The position numbers and the translations under genes are program-made. A stretch of 64,000 nucleotides of DNA from Phaffia rhodozyma (lineage: Eukaryota > Basidiomycota > Tremellomycetes > Cystofilobasidiales > Mrakiaceae), in contig JACGZH010000002.1 of the NCBI GenBank assembly GCA_014706385.1, positions 1,550,001-1,614,000 of the forward strand, read 5' to 3'. Of the stretch, positions 1 to 10,583 are shown piece after piece (within the stretch, counting starts at the first letter, position 1; each line of letters starts with the position of its first letter). The notes beneath the pieces were generated by a model that saw only the letters and a program-made list of their open reading frames with translations, was not told where the DNA came from and made no database searches.

Positions 1-784
1 AGATATTAACGACAACTGCTATCAAAGCTAGTTGCGAGCAAGAAGATGAAGGATAGAGTGGAAAAGAGGAATAGGAAGGGAACGAAGCCTGAAAGAAAAC
101 ACGAGCGAGGGAGAGAATGGGTGGAATGATGGTCAGAAAGAAAGAGAAAGCAAACAAACGGAAACAAGTTCCAAAGGTTTATAACTCTTCAAAGCTCACC
201 TAGCCCGCAGTCAAGTCAGCCCAACGGTTGCCATTCCCGGCTCTTACTTCAATCTCTACGGGAAAGACTACTGATGTGTGTGAGCTTGTCTCTCTCTTTC
301 TGGCTGAGGGACAGCGCGTTTCTTCTTTTCTTTCCTCTTCCGTTCGATCGTCTTCTTTGTTGCAACCGCGTGTCGTCAACAGAAAAAGAAAAAGAACAGG
401 GAACGGCACTACAAGAGAGGATGTTGATCTTGAATATTCTCTCTAAAAAAGAATCAGTCCAGAAGCGGTCACTCGGTAGAAGTCTCGCTCAACCAAAACG
501 CTTATTAGACTATAAATAAATCCGATCCGACTGATCGCTATGCTGCTTCCTCTTCATCATCCTTGTTCTACAAAGACGCAGCAGCTTGGGTGGACACTCG
601 CATGTTTGTGATATGTAGAGAGTTATAGAAGTCAAGGGATATCGAATATCGAACATGGAGGTATATATGGATGAGATTTCGACCCGCAGAGGAGTGAATC
701 GGCGAGAGAAAAAGATACAATGCGACAATGATCATAGCACACAAAGAAGAAGGCGAAGAGAGAAGGTAGAAGCCGCCAACAGGC
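1..784. other. Flank downstream of the MOB gene, no supported gene
   Basis: I see no convincing gene here. Several open frames exist on both strands but none shows family similarity or a believable splice structure. One minus-strand frame ending near 200 has an acceptor-like CAG just upstream and could be a terminal exon of an unrecognised gene, but I found no matching upstream exon. The stretch next to the MOB stop codon is probably its 3' UTR. Confidence 0.4.
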
Positions 785-2476
785 CTATCTCTTTTCTTCA
801 GTCAAGATGGCATCGTTAAACTCGGCTAAGGGCTGAAGCTCCTTTTTGTCTACTAGTTGGAACTACAGACCAGACCAGACACGGTTTAGCACCGGCTATC
901 GCTTGACCTTTGGATCTAGATAGATGAAATGATCCAAGAAAAAAAAGAAGAACACTCACCTCAGTAACGAACAGAAGGAAATGCCGATAGTTTGTGTTCA
1001 GATGTGCTGATGGAAGGAAAGTATATAAAAAAAATAAAGAAATAGGTAGATGATATCGTCAGATGTTGTTCCTGAATGGAACGTCATTGCCCGACAAAGA
1101 CACGAAATCCAAGCCACAAGAGGACGGTACCTTCGATTCCAAGAGCGCAGATCTGATCAAAGTGGTTAGCGTAGATGTGACCGTAGACCCTGAAGAGACG
1201 CCTTAGGATCGTCTGGCACATCACCCGGAAGTTCTTTGGGAACGGGACACCTGACCAACAGGAGAGAGAACAACGACCAGGTTAAAATCGGCCAAGGAGC
1301 AAACAGAAGAACGGGAGAACACAAGAAAGGTAAAAGGCGGTCAGACCGACGTGGTCTCTTTGCTCGACAATCAACCTTGCCAGAACTTATGACGCGACCC
1401 ACCGATCTTGCTCGGGAACACAGTCTCATCATCCAGTATGCTCTGCACCCAGTTCATTAAAGCGTCCACATACGCAGGAGCAGACAGTGCCGTCGGTCGC
1501 TTATATGTCACCCCGTCTTCAAACAAGAACTCGAACCTGGGAACGTGATCGCCCGCATGTACGAACGCACCACCGTCAACAGCGGAAACAAAACAGGCGA
1601 GCTTCAGAAACGCCGGTTCTAAGCAAACAACACGTCGACCATCCTTCAAACTTACCGAGGTCCAGCAGACATGATAGGGCACTATATTCACGCGTCCGGA
1701 TATACAAACACGATCAGCATGTGCCGCGCGCACAGGCTCTGTGCATTGGAAGGCCGCGACCACAGTCATCAGTAGAAAGACGATCGGCCTGGACTCACAC
1801 CTTCGGGCGTACAGAACTCAGAGATCGTGCCGTAGAGCATGTTGATATGGTTGAAAAAGTCGACGACTGTAGTTTGCCATGTACGTTAGGTTTGATCAGC
1901 ACAGTAAGAAAACAAACATCGCACCGATTATCCATCTATCCAATTCTGTAGAAACCGAATGAGAAGAAGAACAAAGACAAGACTCACTATGAACCGCAAT
2001 CCACTCGTTCTCATCTTCTCCTTCAGGAAGACGAACAGCCGCTCTTAAATTACCAGATCCCTACAAACAGGCAAGCAGACAAAGGTAGTGAGATGTTCAC
2101 GTCAGCTTGACGAACATCAGCTAGGCTACACTAGTTTGTGCATAGACACAGCCAATCATGAGCATCATAGACGCTTACCAAAGTAGACTCGGCGAACTTC
2201 TTGAGTTGATATTGTTTTGACCCTGACGGGGCTTGTTTGGGCTTGAAAGCTAGAGGAGCGTAGAATTAAAAAAGGCTCAGACAGATATACCAAACATCAC
2301 CTAAAAATGACAAGGAGGATGATCGAAAGAACGGAAAACCCTAAAGAACTCACTTCTTGTTCGGCTGTTGACACCAAGAAAGCAAACCTCGGCTCGATGT
2401 TAGTAACCAATGCTGTCGAGATGAACTGTCCTCCACGGGAACGATCAAGCACGAACAGATTAAAAATCGAGGACAT
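785..2476 (-). CDS. MOB1/MOB3-family kinase activator
   Basis: Adaptor that binds and activates NDR/LATS-type AGC kinases, which control mitotic exit, septation and morphogenesis. Exons read on the minus strand give the whole Mob fold in order: FKPKQAPSGSKQYQLKKFAE, a stretch with AAVRLPEGEDENEWIAVH, then VVDFFNHINMLYGTISEFC, CPIMSAGPRFEF, LSAPAYVDALMNWVQ with LDDETVFPSKIG, VPFPKNF, RRLFRVYGHIYANHF, AHLNTNYRHFLLFVTE and a tail containing DKKELQPL. The zinc ligands are visible: the C-x4-C pair of EFCTPEGC and the two histidines of HIYANHF. The GC-PIM segment comes from a 26-nt exon at 1656-1681. The words TALSAP, ICALG and LVDKKELQPL lean toward MOB3, while LDDET..FPSKIG leans toward MOB1, so the subgroup is open. 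The ATG at 2476 and the first intron are uncertain; the family assignment is not. Confidence 0.9.
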
Positions 2477-3042
2477 CTCTACAGATATATGGAGGGAATG
2501 AAAGATATCGTAGAGAGATGTTTGGCTTCGAAGGAAGAAAGTTTTATTTGTTTGTGCGGAGAAGCCGACGATGTTGATCGGTTTGTTGTGAGTTGATCAT
2601 AGAATCATACATCAGGCTGAGGGATTGCACAGCTTGTCACCACTAGCGTCATACCACTCTCTACATCCTGGCTTGATGTACAGCCAGACACACATCTAAT
2701 CATCTGTGAGGATTGAGAATGAAACCCTCACATTCGGGAACGTTGAATGATTACATTGAATCAGAGTTAAGAGAAGGAAGGTGTATATAACAGGACATTA
2801 AGATTAATTCGAATTAAAGAAACAGGAATATGGTGAGGTGAACACAAGCTCAACTATCTACATGTGAGAAACAAACCAAGGAGAGAGACGTGATCGATGA
2901 AAAGCCACAACGACAACGAGATTAAGCACAACGAGAACGAAATTAGGCATGATGAAATGAGAACGAGACTGGATGATGAAGAGATTACGACCAGCATGAA
3001 TTATGTTAAGATAAGGTCGGAATGACACGCGCCAGGCTGTCT
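2477..3042. other. Intergenic region: MOB gene promoter / BTB gene 3' end
   Basis: No gene is seen in these 570 bases. They should contain the 3' UTR of the BTB-like gene and the promoter of the MOB gene, both on the minus strand. Around 2905-2995 there is loose repetition of GAGAACGA/GATGA-like words but no clear regulatory site. Confidence 0.4.
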
Positions 3043-4644
3043 CTAGATCCAGCCATCCCCGACTTTCTTTGTCGGCCTGGTTTCCTCGATCCCGCTCCTC
3101 TTCCTCTCCGCTCTACAGACCTGAGCCAGGCAGTCGAGTCCTAGCCAGGATGCCTCATTCTCTACCTCCCGTAGTCTACTCGCTCTTTGAGAATCTCCAC
3201 AAAGAGGGCATCCTTTCAACATATTCTCGCTTTCCAGCATGCTTCTCAGATCAGGCAGCAACAAGCCGGTCGAGAAGAAGTAGTCGATCGCAATGTAGGG
3301 CTCTGGAGACCGACAGAGAAGAATTTCTAACCGACGCATAGACGGTCGACTGGGTGACATCGGTGGGGTCTCTGGTCGAGGTGGCCGAGGAGGCGGGACA
3401 CGTGCAAAGTTGGTCGTCGCTGCTCGTGGGGTAGTTGGTCCGTCGATCTCACCATCACTGACGAAAAAACCAGATGGCCTATGAAGAGAAGGAAGGATTC
3501 CGAGCTTCTGTAATTTGTTTACTGATGTCGCTCGGATGTTGAGTGGAGGAGAAGGAAAGGGAGGATTGATCCTGTCTTGTTTACAATTACAAGATAGACG
3601 TGAGACGGGACCGGATTGTTATAGAGAAAGACCTAGCTGTGCTAGACAGAGAGGATCGAATGCAAAGACAAAAGAAAGGCGAACGAACGATAGATAAGAA
3701 AAACTCGATTCGGATGATGTCTGATCGTCATCGAAGTCTGTTTCTGCCTCGCTGAAAGAATCATCGCTATCGGTCGCCCTCCAGTCATCGTCGGTACATC
3801 CGCTGATGAATCTTGCCAGATGGCTTGGATAACGCGCGATCAGCTCCATCGGAATGACAAACGTCGAGGCGGCCACTTGAAGTTGGATGAGTGTTAAGCT
3901 TTTCCGCTGGCTTGATGGGAACCCAGCCGGTTGCGAAGGAAGCTGCATTGTCTTTTGAGAAAGAAGTATCGCGTTGAAGGGTGCCTTTGCGTGAGAGATG
4001 GGTGACATACGGGCACAGGGTATCGAAGACGGAGATACGGATATGGACGGAACAGAGAAACTAGAGCTGTAGGACATAGAGACAGGGAATTTATCACGAG
4101 GTGAGTAGAAGTCTTGAGGTTGGGGTCGGACGGTAGCCTGGGGAAACGATGTTGTGCGGGGTGAGATCGGGTAAGACCCGAAGACATTCATCTTGTCTTC
4201 TTCCTCAAGTCCGATGGGCAGGGTGGGTGGCGTGAATGGAGAATCAAAAAGTTCATACTCCCCTCCTCGCTCCTTGAAAAAAATAGGAATACCACTACTG
4301 CTGGTCGATCGGCTACCGATGCTACCACTCTCATCTTCTACCTTCTCGTCTTCCTTGAGAAGGCAGGTCGGAAGGAGGTTGGACCTCGATTGAGGGGTTG
4401 ATGAAGCACTCCTGGTGTGAAGAAGCTGAGGAGTAGCTGGGGGAGGGCTATGTGAATAAGAGTGAGCGAAATCGAATACAGATTGGTTGGTCTCGTCGAC
4501 ACTGGACGAGAGTTGTCGAGAAGGCCGGACAGGAGATATATCTGAGGGGATGTCGAGAGCGTACGATGGCTTCATGAGAGGAAGCTCGTGGGAGTTTCGA
4601 CGGACAAGTAAATGAAGGTTGAATGTTCGTCGCCTAGGAGGCAT
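3043..4644 (-). CDS. Serine-rich protein with C-terminal BTB/POZ-like domain
   Basis: Protein of roughly 430 residues. The first three quarters are disordered, rich in Ser, Pro and Thr (TRSASSTPQSRS, PSISVSPSSIP). The C-terminal part looks like a T1/KCTD-type BTB fold: QVAASTFVIPMELIARYPSH corresponds to the BTB strand and helix in which a stored residue class sets the first turn, an acidic linker follows (DSDDSFSEAETDFDDD), and a second exon from about 3481 gives the RSPEPYIAIDYFFSTGLLLP segment, which matches the family pattern of a bulge residue plus FLRTG-type motif, and ends with WLGLDCLAQVCRAE. BTB domains dimerise and often recruit cullin-3, but no partner can be read here. The start is the ATG at 4644 (MPPRRRTFNLHLL); the frame is open further upstream only from a TTG. 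The exon junction around 3700-3481 is not fixed. Similar disordered-plus-BTB proteins are common in basidiomycetes and mostly uncharacterised. Confidence 0.65.
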
Positions 4645-5340
4645 TGTTGCCGGAGGCTGAAGAAAAGAAGAAGAAGCCAAGAGCAAGGACAATCAGGAAG
4701 AAGACGCTGGATCAAAGAGGACGGACACGTACGTACCAGAGCACGAGACTTTGCATTGATGGAAGGATATGACATAGGATCAACAGCTATACGAAAAATG
4801 TTATACTACCAGCCGATATATATATATATCAAATGCGCAAAACAGTCAGTGGGAGAAGTAGGTAAAGAGAGATCGATCGTAGCTGAAGCTTCGAAGGAAA
4901 GAAGAAAGAGTAGTTGAGTGGGAGTTTGTGATTAGCGTGCGATCCAAAAGGGAAAACGTTCAAACGATGAGGTTAGCTGGATCAGATGCACCAAAGACAA
5001 CGCGTAGCGACAGGCTCAGCCGACATGCTGAGATCCTTGAAAGAGATAAAGAGAACGAGCGGTCAACCAAACAAGATGATGTATGGTTGTCTCCAGACAA
5101 AAGAATCAAGAGCAGACAAACAAAAGAAGCTTGGCCGAGATGGACAAACCTCCACTTGGGCTTACGTAATATTATCACGTGGTTGAGTCACGTGATAATA
5201 TTACGTAACCCTTTCGTATCATCGACTCCGTCCGCCCTCGTTCAGTTCTCAATCTCTCACTCACACATACACATACACGTACACGTACACACCATCACTC
5301 TTCTCAGACTCATCGCTCAACTAATCTCAGTGACACGAGC
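4645..5340. promoter_or_regulatory. Divergent promoter between BTB-like gene and CSN1
   Basis: About 700 bp separate the BTB-like start (minus) and the CSN1 start (plus), so both promoters lie here. It contains an alternating TA tract at about 4817-4830, a perfect inverted repeat at 5162-5208 (separate entry), and a CA/GTAC-rich simple repeat at about 5263-5292 just upstream of CSN1. No other gene is supported. Confidence 0.6.
5162..5208. promoter_or_regulatory. Perfect 20-bp inverted repeat with two CACGTG and two TTACGTAA sites
   Basis: The left arm (5162-5181) and right arm (5189-5208) are exact reverse complements, 20 bp each, with a 7-nt spacer GTTGAGT. Each arm starts or ends with TTACGTAA, a palindromic bZIP-type word, and carries CACGTG, the E-box read by bHLH factors, at its inner end. 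The E-boxes therefore flank the spacer. The structure lies about 130 bp upstream of the CSN1 ATG and about 520 bp upstream of the BTB-like ATG. It could be a composite operator, a cruciform, or the remnant of a short inverted-repeat element. No target-site duplication is obvious. Confidence 0.7.
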
Positions 5341-7350
5341 ATGTCGATGGCTGAAGATCAGGACATGGTCCCTCCAGATGCCAGGCCGCCATCGCCAGAT
5401 GCAGACTCAAAGCCCTCTCAGCTTAACACTGTACCGGTGGACGATCTTCATCCTTTCGATCTTGGATCTGTAGTTGCTCAATTCAAAGGTTGGCATTTCT
5501 GAACTTCTTTCACCTCTTTTGCTTTGTTTAGATGATCCTTCAAAGCGTGTTATGGATAATCCACTGAAAACAAAACACTCTACAGGAAGAGCTCTGATCT
5601 CTCGTTTGGCCCTCATCTACGCCTCCTGCCCGAGCCTTCGATCGGAAGCAGCCGCCCTTGCGCTTCCTGTCATCAAGGCAGAGACATTCGATGTCGCTTC
5701 TTTCGATTCTTTTGGAGGAGACCACGATGACCTTTGGAGACAAGAGGTAGATCTAGCGGCTAATTCTGAACTAGAGAAACTCGAAACAGAACTCAAATCG
5801 GTTCAGGCCAATCTCATCAAAGAGAGCGTCCGTGTAAGTCCCGAACGAGCTAGCGTCCCTGTACTCCAACGGATGCGCTACTAACCAACATGGCCAACAC
5901 GTCACTCTTCCGATAGATGTGCAATATGGATCTCGGAAAACTATTCATTAAAGTCGGAGATAATCAACAGGCCTTAAAACATCTGATAAAAACGCGGGAC
6001 TATAACTCGACATCCGCTCAGAATCTCGAGATGTGCATGAGAGTTATCGAGGTGCGCAAGATCTTGATTCGCATCCTTTTTTTTCTTACGTTGATGGTCA
6101 CACCTTTAGCTCTCCTGACACATGCGATGTTTATTATCTATCATTCTTCAAACAACGTTTAGATTCATATCGCCTCCGGATCGTACAATCAATTGTTACC
6201 CTATGTTGTGAAGGCCGAGGCAGCGCTTGAGCGCCCTGTACCATCCGCGCCGACCTCATCTGTTCCTCTATCGGCTGCTCAAGTTTCAGCGAAGGTCGAG
6301 GAAGCCATCAGAAGGAAAGAGGAGAGGACAAGAATATTGACAAGACTACAGATCGCGAGGGCACTCTCTAGTCTGGGGTTGGGTGCGTATGAGAAGGCAG
6401 CCAGGGAGTTTCTGGCCGTCAAGGGTGATTTTGAAGAGTGGGCTCATACAGTATGTCCACATCGTATATGCTCTCAGCTGCCTCTTCTCTCAACACGCGT
6501 TGTTCTTGGGAAATTTACGCGTGCCATGTACAGGTCATTTCCCCGACAGAAGTGGCTATCTGCGGCTCACTTTGTGCGCTAGCATCCTTACGTCGTTTAG
6601 CGCTCAAGTCCGAACTTCTCTTGAACGATGACTTCCGAGCCTATGTGGATGAGGAGGGCTACGTTCGGGATCTAGTGGATGCGTTTGTGGATGGAAAATA
6701 CAAAGATTGTTTGAGTCTGCTCGAAAAGTACTCGGTAAGAGTTGCATCCGATATAGCAATCTTTTTCAAAACTTCGTTATTGATCCTCTTCTTTTGCCTA
6801 ATTTCTGGGATCGTGCAGTCGCGTCATCGACTCACACCATTTCTTTCGCCCCATGTCTCTAGTTTAACCGCCTCTATCCGTCGCCGAGCGTTGGTTCAAT
6901 ACTATCAGCCTTTTCAATCCGTCAAGTTGTCAAGAATGGCCGATGCTTTTGGTTGTTCTGAAGATTCGCTTTTGACAGAGGCAACATATCTAGTGGATAG
7001 CGGTGAGATTGCTGCCAAGATTGATTTGGTCGAGAAGGTCAGTCTCTTTCTATCTTGTTCTACCCTCTCACGACACTCATCGCATGCCTTGTTCTTGATC
7101 GACGATCTTCAGATCCTGAGTACACAGAAAGCAGATCCTCGGTCGTCTTTGTTCCGTATGACACTGAAGGAAGGAGAGGCTTGTCAAGCAGCGTCGCGTA
7201 GGGCGATCCTTCGAATGAAACTGTGAGCATCATTTCCATATCAATCTATGCGTGTCTCCTGATCCTCATTTGATAGACCTTATCCTTTGTTTGACATTTC
7301 ACAGTGTGGAGGAAGGTATGATTGTGCGAAATGCCGAAAGGTCGCTTTGA
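5341..7350 (+). CDS. CSN1: COP9 signalosome complex subunit 1
   Basis: PCI-domain subunit of the COP9 signalosome, which removes NEDD8/Rub1 from cullins and so sets cullin-RING ligase activity. The ATG at 5341 opens MSMAEDQDMVPPDARPPSP and the first exon ends near 5489. Later exons give landmarks typical of CSN1/GPS1: RALISRLALIYASCPSLRSE, LETELKSVQANLIKESVR, LGKLFIKVGDNQQALKHLIK with TRDY, an AICGSLCALASL block, and the PCI winged-helix end RALVQYYQPFQSVKLSRMAD followed by SLLTEATYLVDSGEIAAKID and DPRSSLF. The last exon adds VEEGMIVRNAERSL and TGA at 7350. Six or more short introns interrupt the gene. The close relative RPN7 of the proteasome lid is the main alternative. The SGEIAAKID word and the C-terminal tail fit CSN1 better, and no key block is missing. 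Confidence 0.9.
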
Positions 7351-7657
7351 TCAATGCGGCTCGCGTAGGAAGAAGGAGAGAGACAGGCCAGAGAAGACGC
7401 CGTGCCAATGTAGTGACAGCGATTGTCCTTGCTGTTCCTCATATATACATACACTAAGATGAAATAAATTTATGAGTGAAATATAGAAACAGCAGAAAGA
7501 ATGTACATCATAATTTACAGAGCGACGGTCGCTGAAGCCTGTCGCGTAATGATCGAGCGTGTTCTTTTAAATATGTGTTCAGGCGCATTTTTCCCTTCGC
7601 CTTCCATCATCATCATTAGCAGCAGCAGCAGCAGCGTTGGTAGAGCCATCTCTCAAC

Positions 7658-10583
7658 ATGCCGTCAGCCCAAGATACCAAGACACCTAGCAAAACAGAGA
7701 CAGTTGATGGTCAGTCGTTTACACGTCGCTCCTGTCTTTCTTCGACCCTAAGGAGACCGGATCTTTCGACGGTTAACCTGTATCGTCTCGAGAGCTGAAC
7801 AAAATCACCTCCACCCCGGTATCCTCTTTTCTGATCCTCTTGCTTGATGGTCTAGACCCCTACTTTCAGTTCGCATTCTTTCCTCTTGTCTACATCCGAA
7901 CTTTCTCTCATCATCTCAGATGGTAGACTGATCTCCTGTGTCTATTTTGAACTTTTACACATGCCTCGTCTCTTCTCATTCAAAGCTACTATGCGAGCCT
8001 GCAGAATCAAGCCAACATGCTGTCCGACACCTTGAGGACGACAGGCTACAGGTTCGTCCCTCTTCACCTCAATACTGGTCCGTGTCTATACTCTACTCAA
8101 AATGTTGCTGATCCTTCCTTTTCCTCTCTAACCTGGTAACACTAGGAAAGCTATCTTGGGCAACTCTGTTCCGGCGTTTCAGAACAAGAGTAAGTCGTCT
8201 TGGGTTCCTTTCAATACAGCCTACTCGAACGAATTAAAATAATAAGTGACCATCATTCTGTAGCCGTGATGGATATCGGAGCGGGATCAGGAATCCTGTC
8301 GTTCTTTTCTGTCGAGGTTTGTCCTTTGGTGTAGCCTGTGTCTCAATCTTTCTCGTCGTCGAAACATGTTAAAATTGATTCCATACGTAACTATTTCTAG
8401 GCTGGCGCAAAACATGTCTATGCCTGTGAAGCAAGTGATATGGCATCTAAATTGCAACTTGTACGTTCATGTTCTACTCAGAGTTCCCGTAGATCGTACA
8501 GGCGCCTTTTCAAAATGCTTGGATCAGACGCTGACCGTATGCCTGACTCCTATCACACGTACTCCGACTGCATCGTTCTGCATATGTCGTTCTTCAAGAT
8601 CGTTGACCAAGCCAACAGAGGAGAGGCTAATATTCACCTGAAAGACAAGATTACAGTCAACCGAGGTATGAAGAACTCTGACGATGTATTCTGTGGAGCT
8701 CGTTTGCGCTGAAAGACTGACCTTCTCTTCTCCTTGGCGCTATCGATGGGATACGTATCAGGCAAGGTTGAGGCTCGCAAAGGGCCAAAAGTGGACACGT
8801 TGGTGTCTGAGCCGATAGGGGTTCTACTCCTCCATGAGCGAATGGTGGGTTTGAGTACGTCTGTTCGGTCATGAAGAAACTTTCTTGGCTCATCGTCTAG
8901 TGGCATCCATCCTTTAGGTCGAATCATACATATATGCTAGAGATAATTTCTTGAAGCCCGGAGGAGGTAATTCCATCCTTTTCTGTCGTCTGCCTTCATG
9001 GTGAAGAACGTCAGTATTGATCGAACACGTCTACACCTAAACAGCAATGTTCCCTTCTGGAGGCGCGATCCATCTGGCCCCGTTTACCGACGATGCACTC
9101 TATATGGAAACTTTGACCAAGGTATGAGTACACAGCGCCTCATAAATGATTATTACGAGAAGAAGACGAGGGTCAATACCAGGTTCCTCTTTCTTTCTCT
9201 AGGCCTCTTTCTTTAGACAGAATATGTACGGAGTGGACCTGTCTATTCTCTCGGAACCTGCGTAAGTGGCTCTATTCTATGCATATGACCGTACCCGCTT
9301 ATATCTAATCTTTAACTTAACTCAACTTGGTCATGTCGTTATGTCAGTATGGCCGAGGTGTTCGCCCAGCCTGTGGTGGGTCTATTCCCCCCATCCCAAC
9401 TCACCACAAGCACTACAGCAATCCATGATATCAACTTTTACGACGTATCTCTCAAGGTCTGTTAATTTCAAACCCTTTACGCTTGTCAAAAGCTATTTGC
9501 TATTCTTACGCCAATCAACACTATTTATGGTTTACCTTTTTTCCTATCAGGACCTCAAAGAATTTAGAATTCCAATATCTTGGGCGATCGAGAGGACATC
9601 GCTCATGCACGGCATAGCTACCTGGTACACCTATCAACTCTTTCAATCACATCGCTCGTGGCCAATGTTCTGACGTGATCTCTTTCGCGAACGTATTTCC
9701 GACATGTCCGCCTGCCTCTGTCAACAGGTTTGACATCCAGTTTGCTGCACCACCCTCGACTACCCCAAATCCGACAGCGGAACTGATCTGGCAAGCTTCG
9801 ATCTGGTCGCCAAACGAGCTACCCGGGCAACAGGCCCAGCAGCCTATCTACGGCCCAACCGTTTATCCACCCCCACCGGCCAATGGAGTAAGCACCGTGT
9901 TGAGCACGAGTCCTCATGCTGGAAAGACCCATTGGCAGCAATGCCGTTTACTACTGTGCGTCGTGCCTTTTATTTTCACCCATGTCCTTCTCTTCTATGT
10001 ATCATATTAATCGACTGTGAGATCTGCCTGGGGTGCAACAATTTAAAAACAAACAAACAATCGAAAAAGAACTGAGCCCTTGGCTACGAACTCTGTGAGT
10101 ACATTCCTGTCGGATCTTTCAGGAGATACAAACCAACAAACGTTAGGAAAAAAAAGTCACGTAAAGGCTTGTGACTGAAGTAATTCTCTCCTTTCTGAAC
10201 GGTTGGATAGGGTGAGAGAGTCGAAGGTACGGAATCTTCGTATTCGATCAGTGTGGCGATTCAGACTGATAGACTAACGAACGTTCGTTGACTACTATCC
10301 ACCTCGTCTTTTGTTGCGGAATGTATACATACCCACATCCACATGTACGTCCACATAAATATATATATATATACGTGTGCACCATTTAGGTTTCCTAGAC
10401 TTTACGGTAAATGATCAAAGATCCTACGATCTCACATGCGAGATTTGGATAGCGAGAGACGATGGGGGGGAGCATGATCCGGCTACATCAAGAAGTGGAA
10501 AGTTCCAACTACACAACCGTTCGTTCTCTTCCCACCTTTTTGCTTGGTCCGACGATACTGTTAACCGTCGTTCTGGGGGCTGA
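7658..10583 (+). CDS. CARM1/PRMT4-type protein arginine methyltransferase
   Basis: Class I (asymmetric dimethylating) arginine methyltransferase, which uses S-adenosylmethionine to methylate histone H3 and RNA-binding proteins. Start is ATG 7658 (MPSAQDTKTPSKTETVDG). Visible in order: a YYASLQNQANML segment (YFxxY region), motif I VMDIGAGSGILSFFSVEAGA, ACEASDMA, the double-E loop SEPIGVLLLHERMVESY with both glutamates, HLAPFTDDALYMETLTK, the beta-barrel segment with FRIPISWAIERTSLMHG, the THW motif in KTHWQQCRLLL, and the CARM1-like end FTVNDQRSYDLTCEIW. The last motif and the PPSTTPNPTAELIW insert favour PRMT4 over PRMT1/HMT1. The C-terminal part is assembled from a 25-nt exon (10070-10094, TEPLATNS) and a 16-nt exon (10211-10226, GERVE) before the terminal exon at 10399-10583. 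The joins are my reading, but they restore the expected family sequence in frame. Confidence 0.85.
10211..10226 (+). other. 16-nt micro-exon of the PRMT4-like gene
   Basis: The sequence between GGATAG and GTACGG is 16 nt long. Joined between the exon ending at 10094 (...ATNS) and the exon starting at 10399 it encodes G-E-R-V-E plus the first base of the D of DFTVNDQRSY. This restores the EPLA(V/T)N.G...  ..FTVNDQRSYD pattern of class I methyltransferases with all phases correct. Neighbouring introns are about 116 and 172 nt, and the second contains a GACTAACG branch-point word. Confidence 0.65.

Noticed and set aside
5196..5204. TAATATTAC, the nonanucleotide of geminivirus/circovirus origins, inside the inverted repeat
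   Set aside because: In those origins the word lies in the loop of the hairpin and a Rep gene is nearby. Here it is within the stem and no Rep-like frame exists. A 9-mer in an AT-rich palindrome is easily chance.
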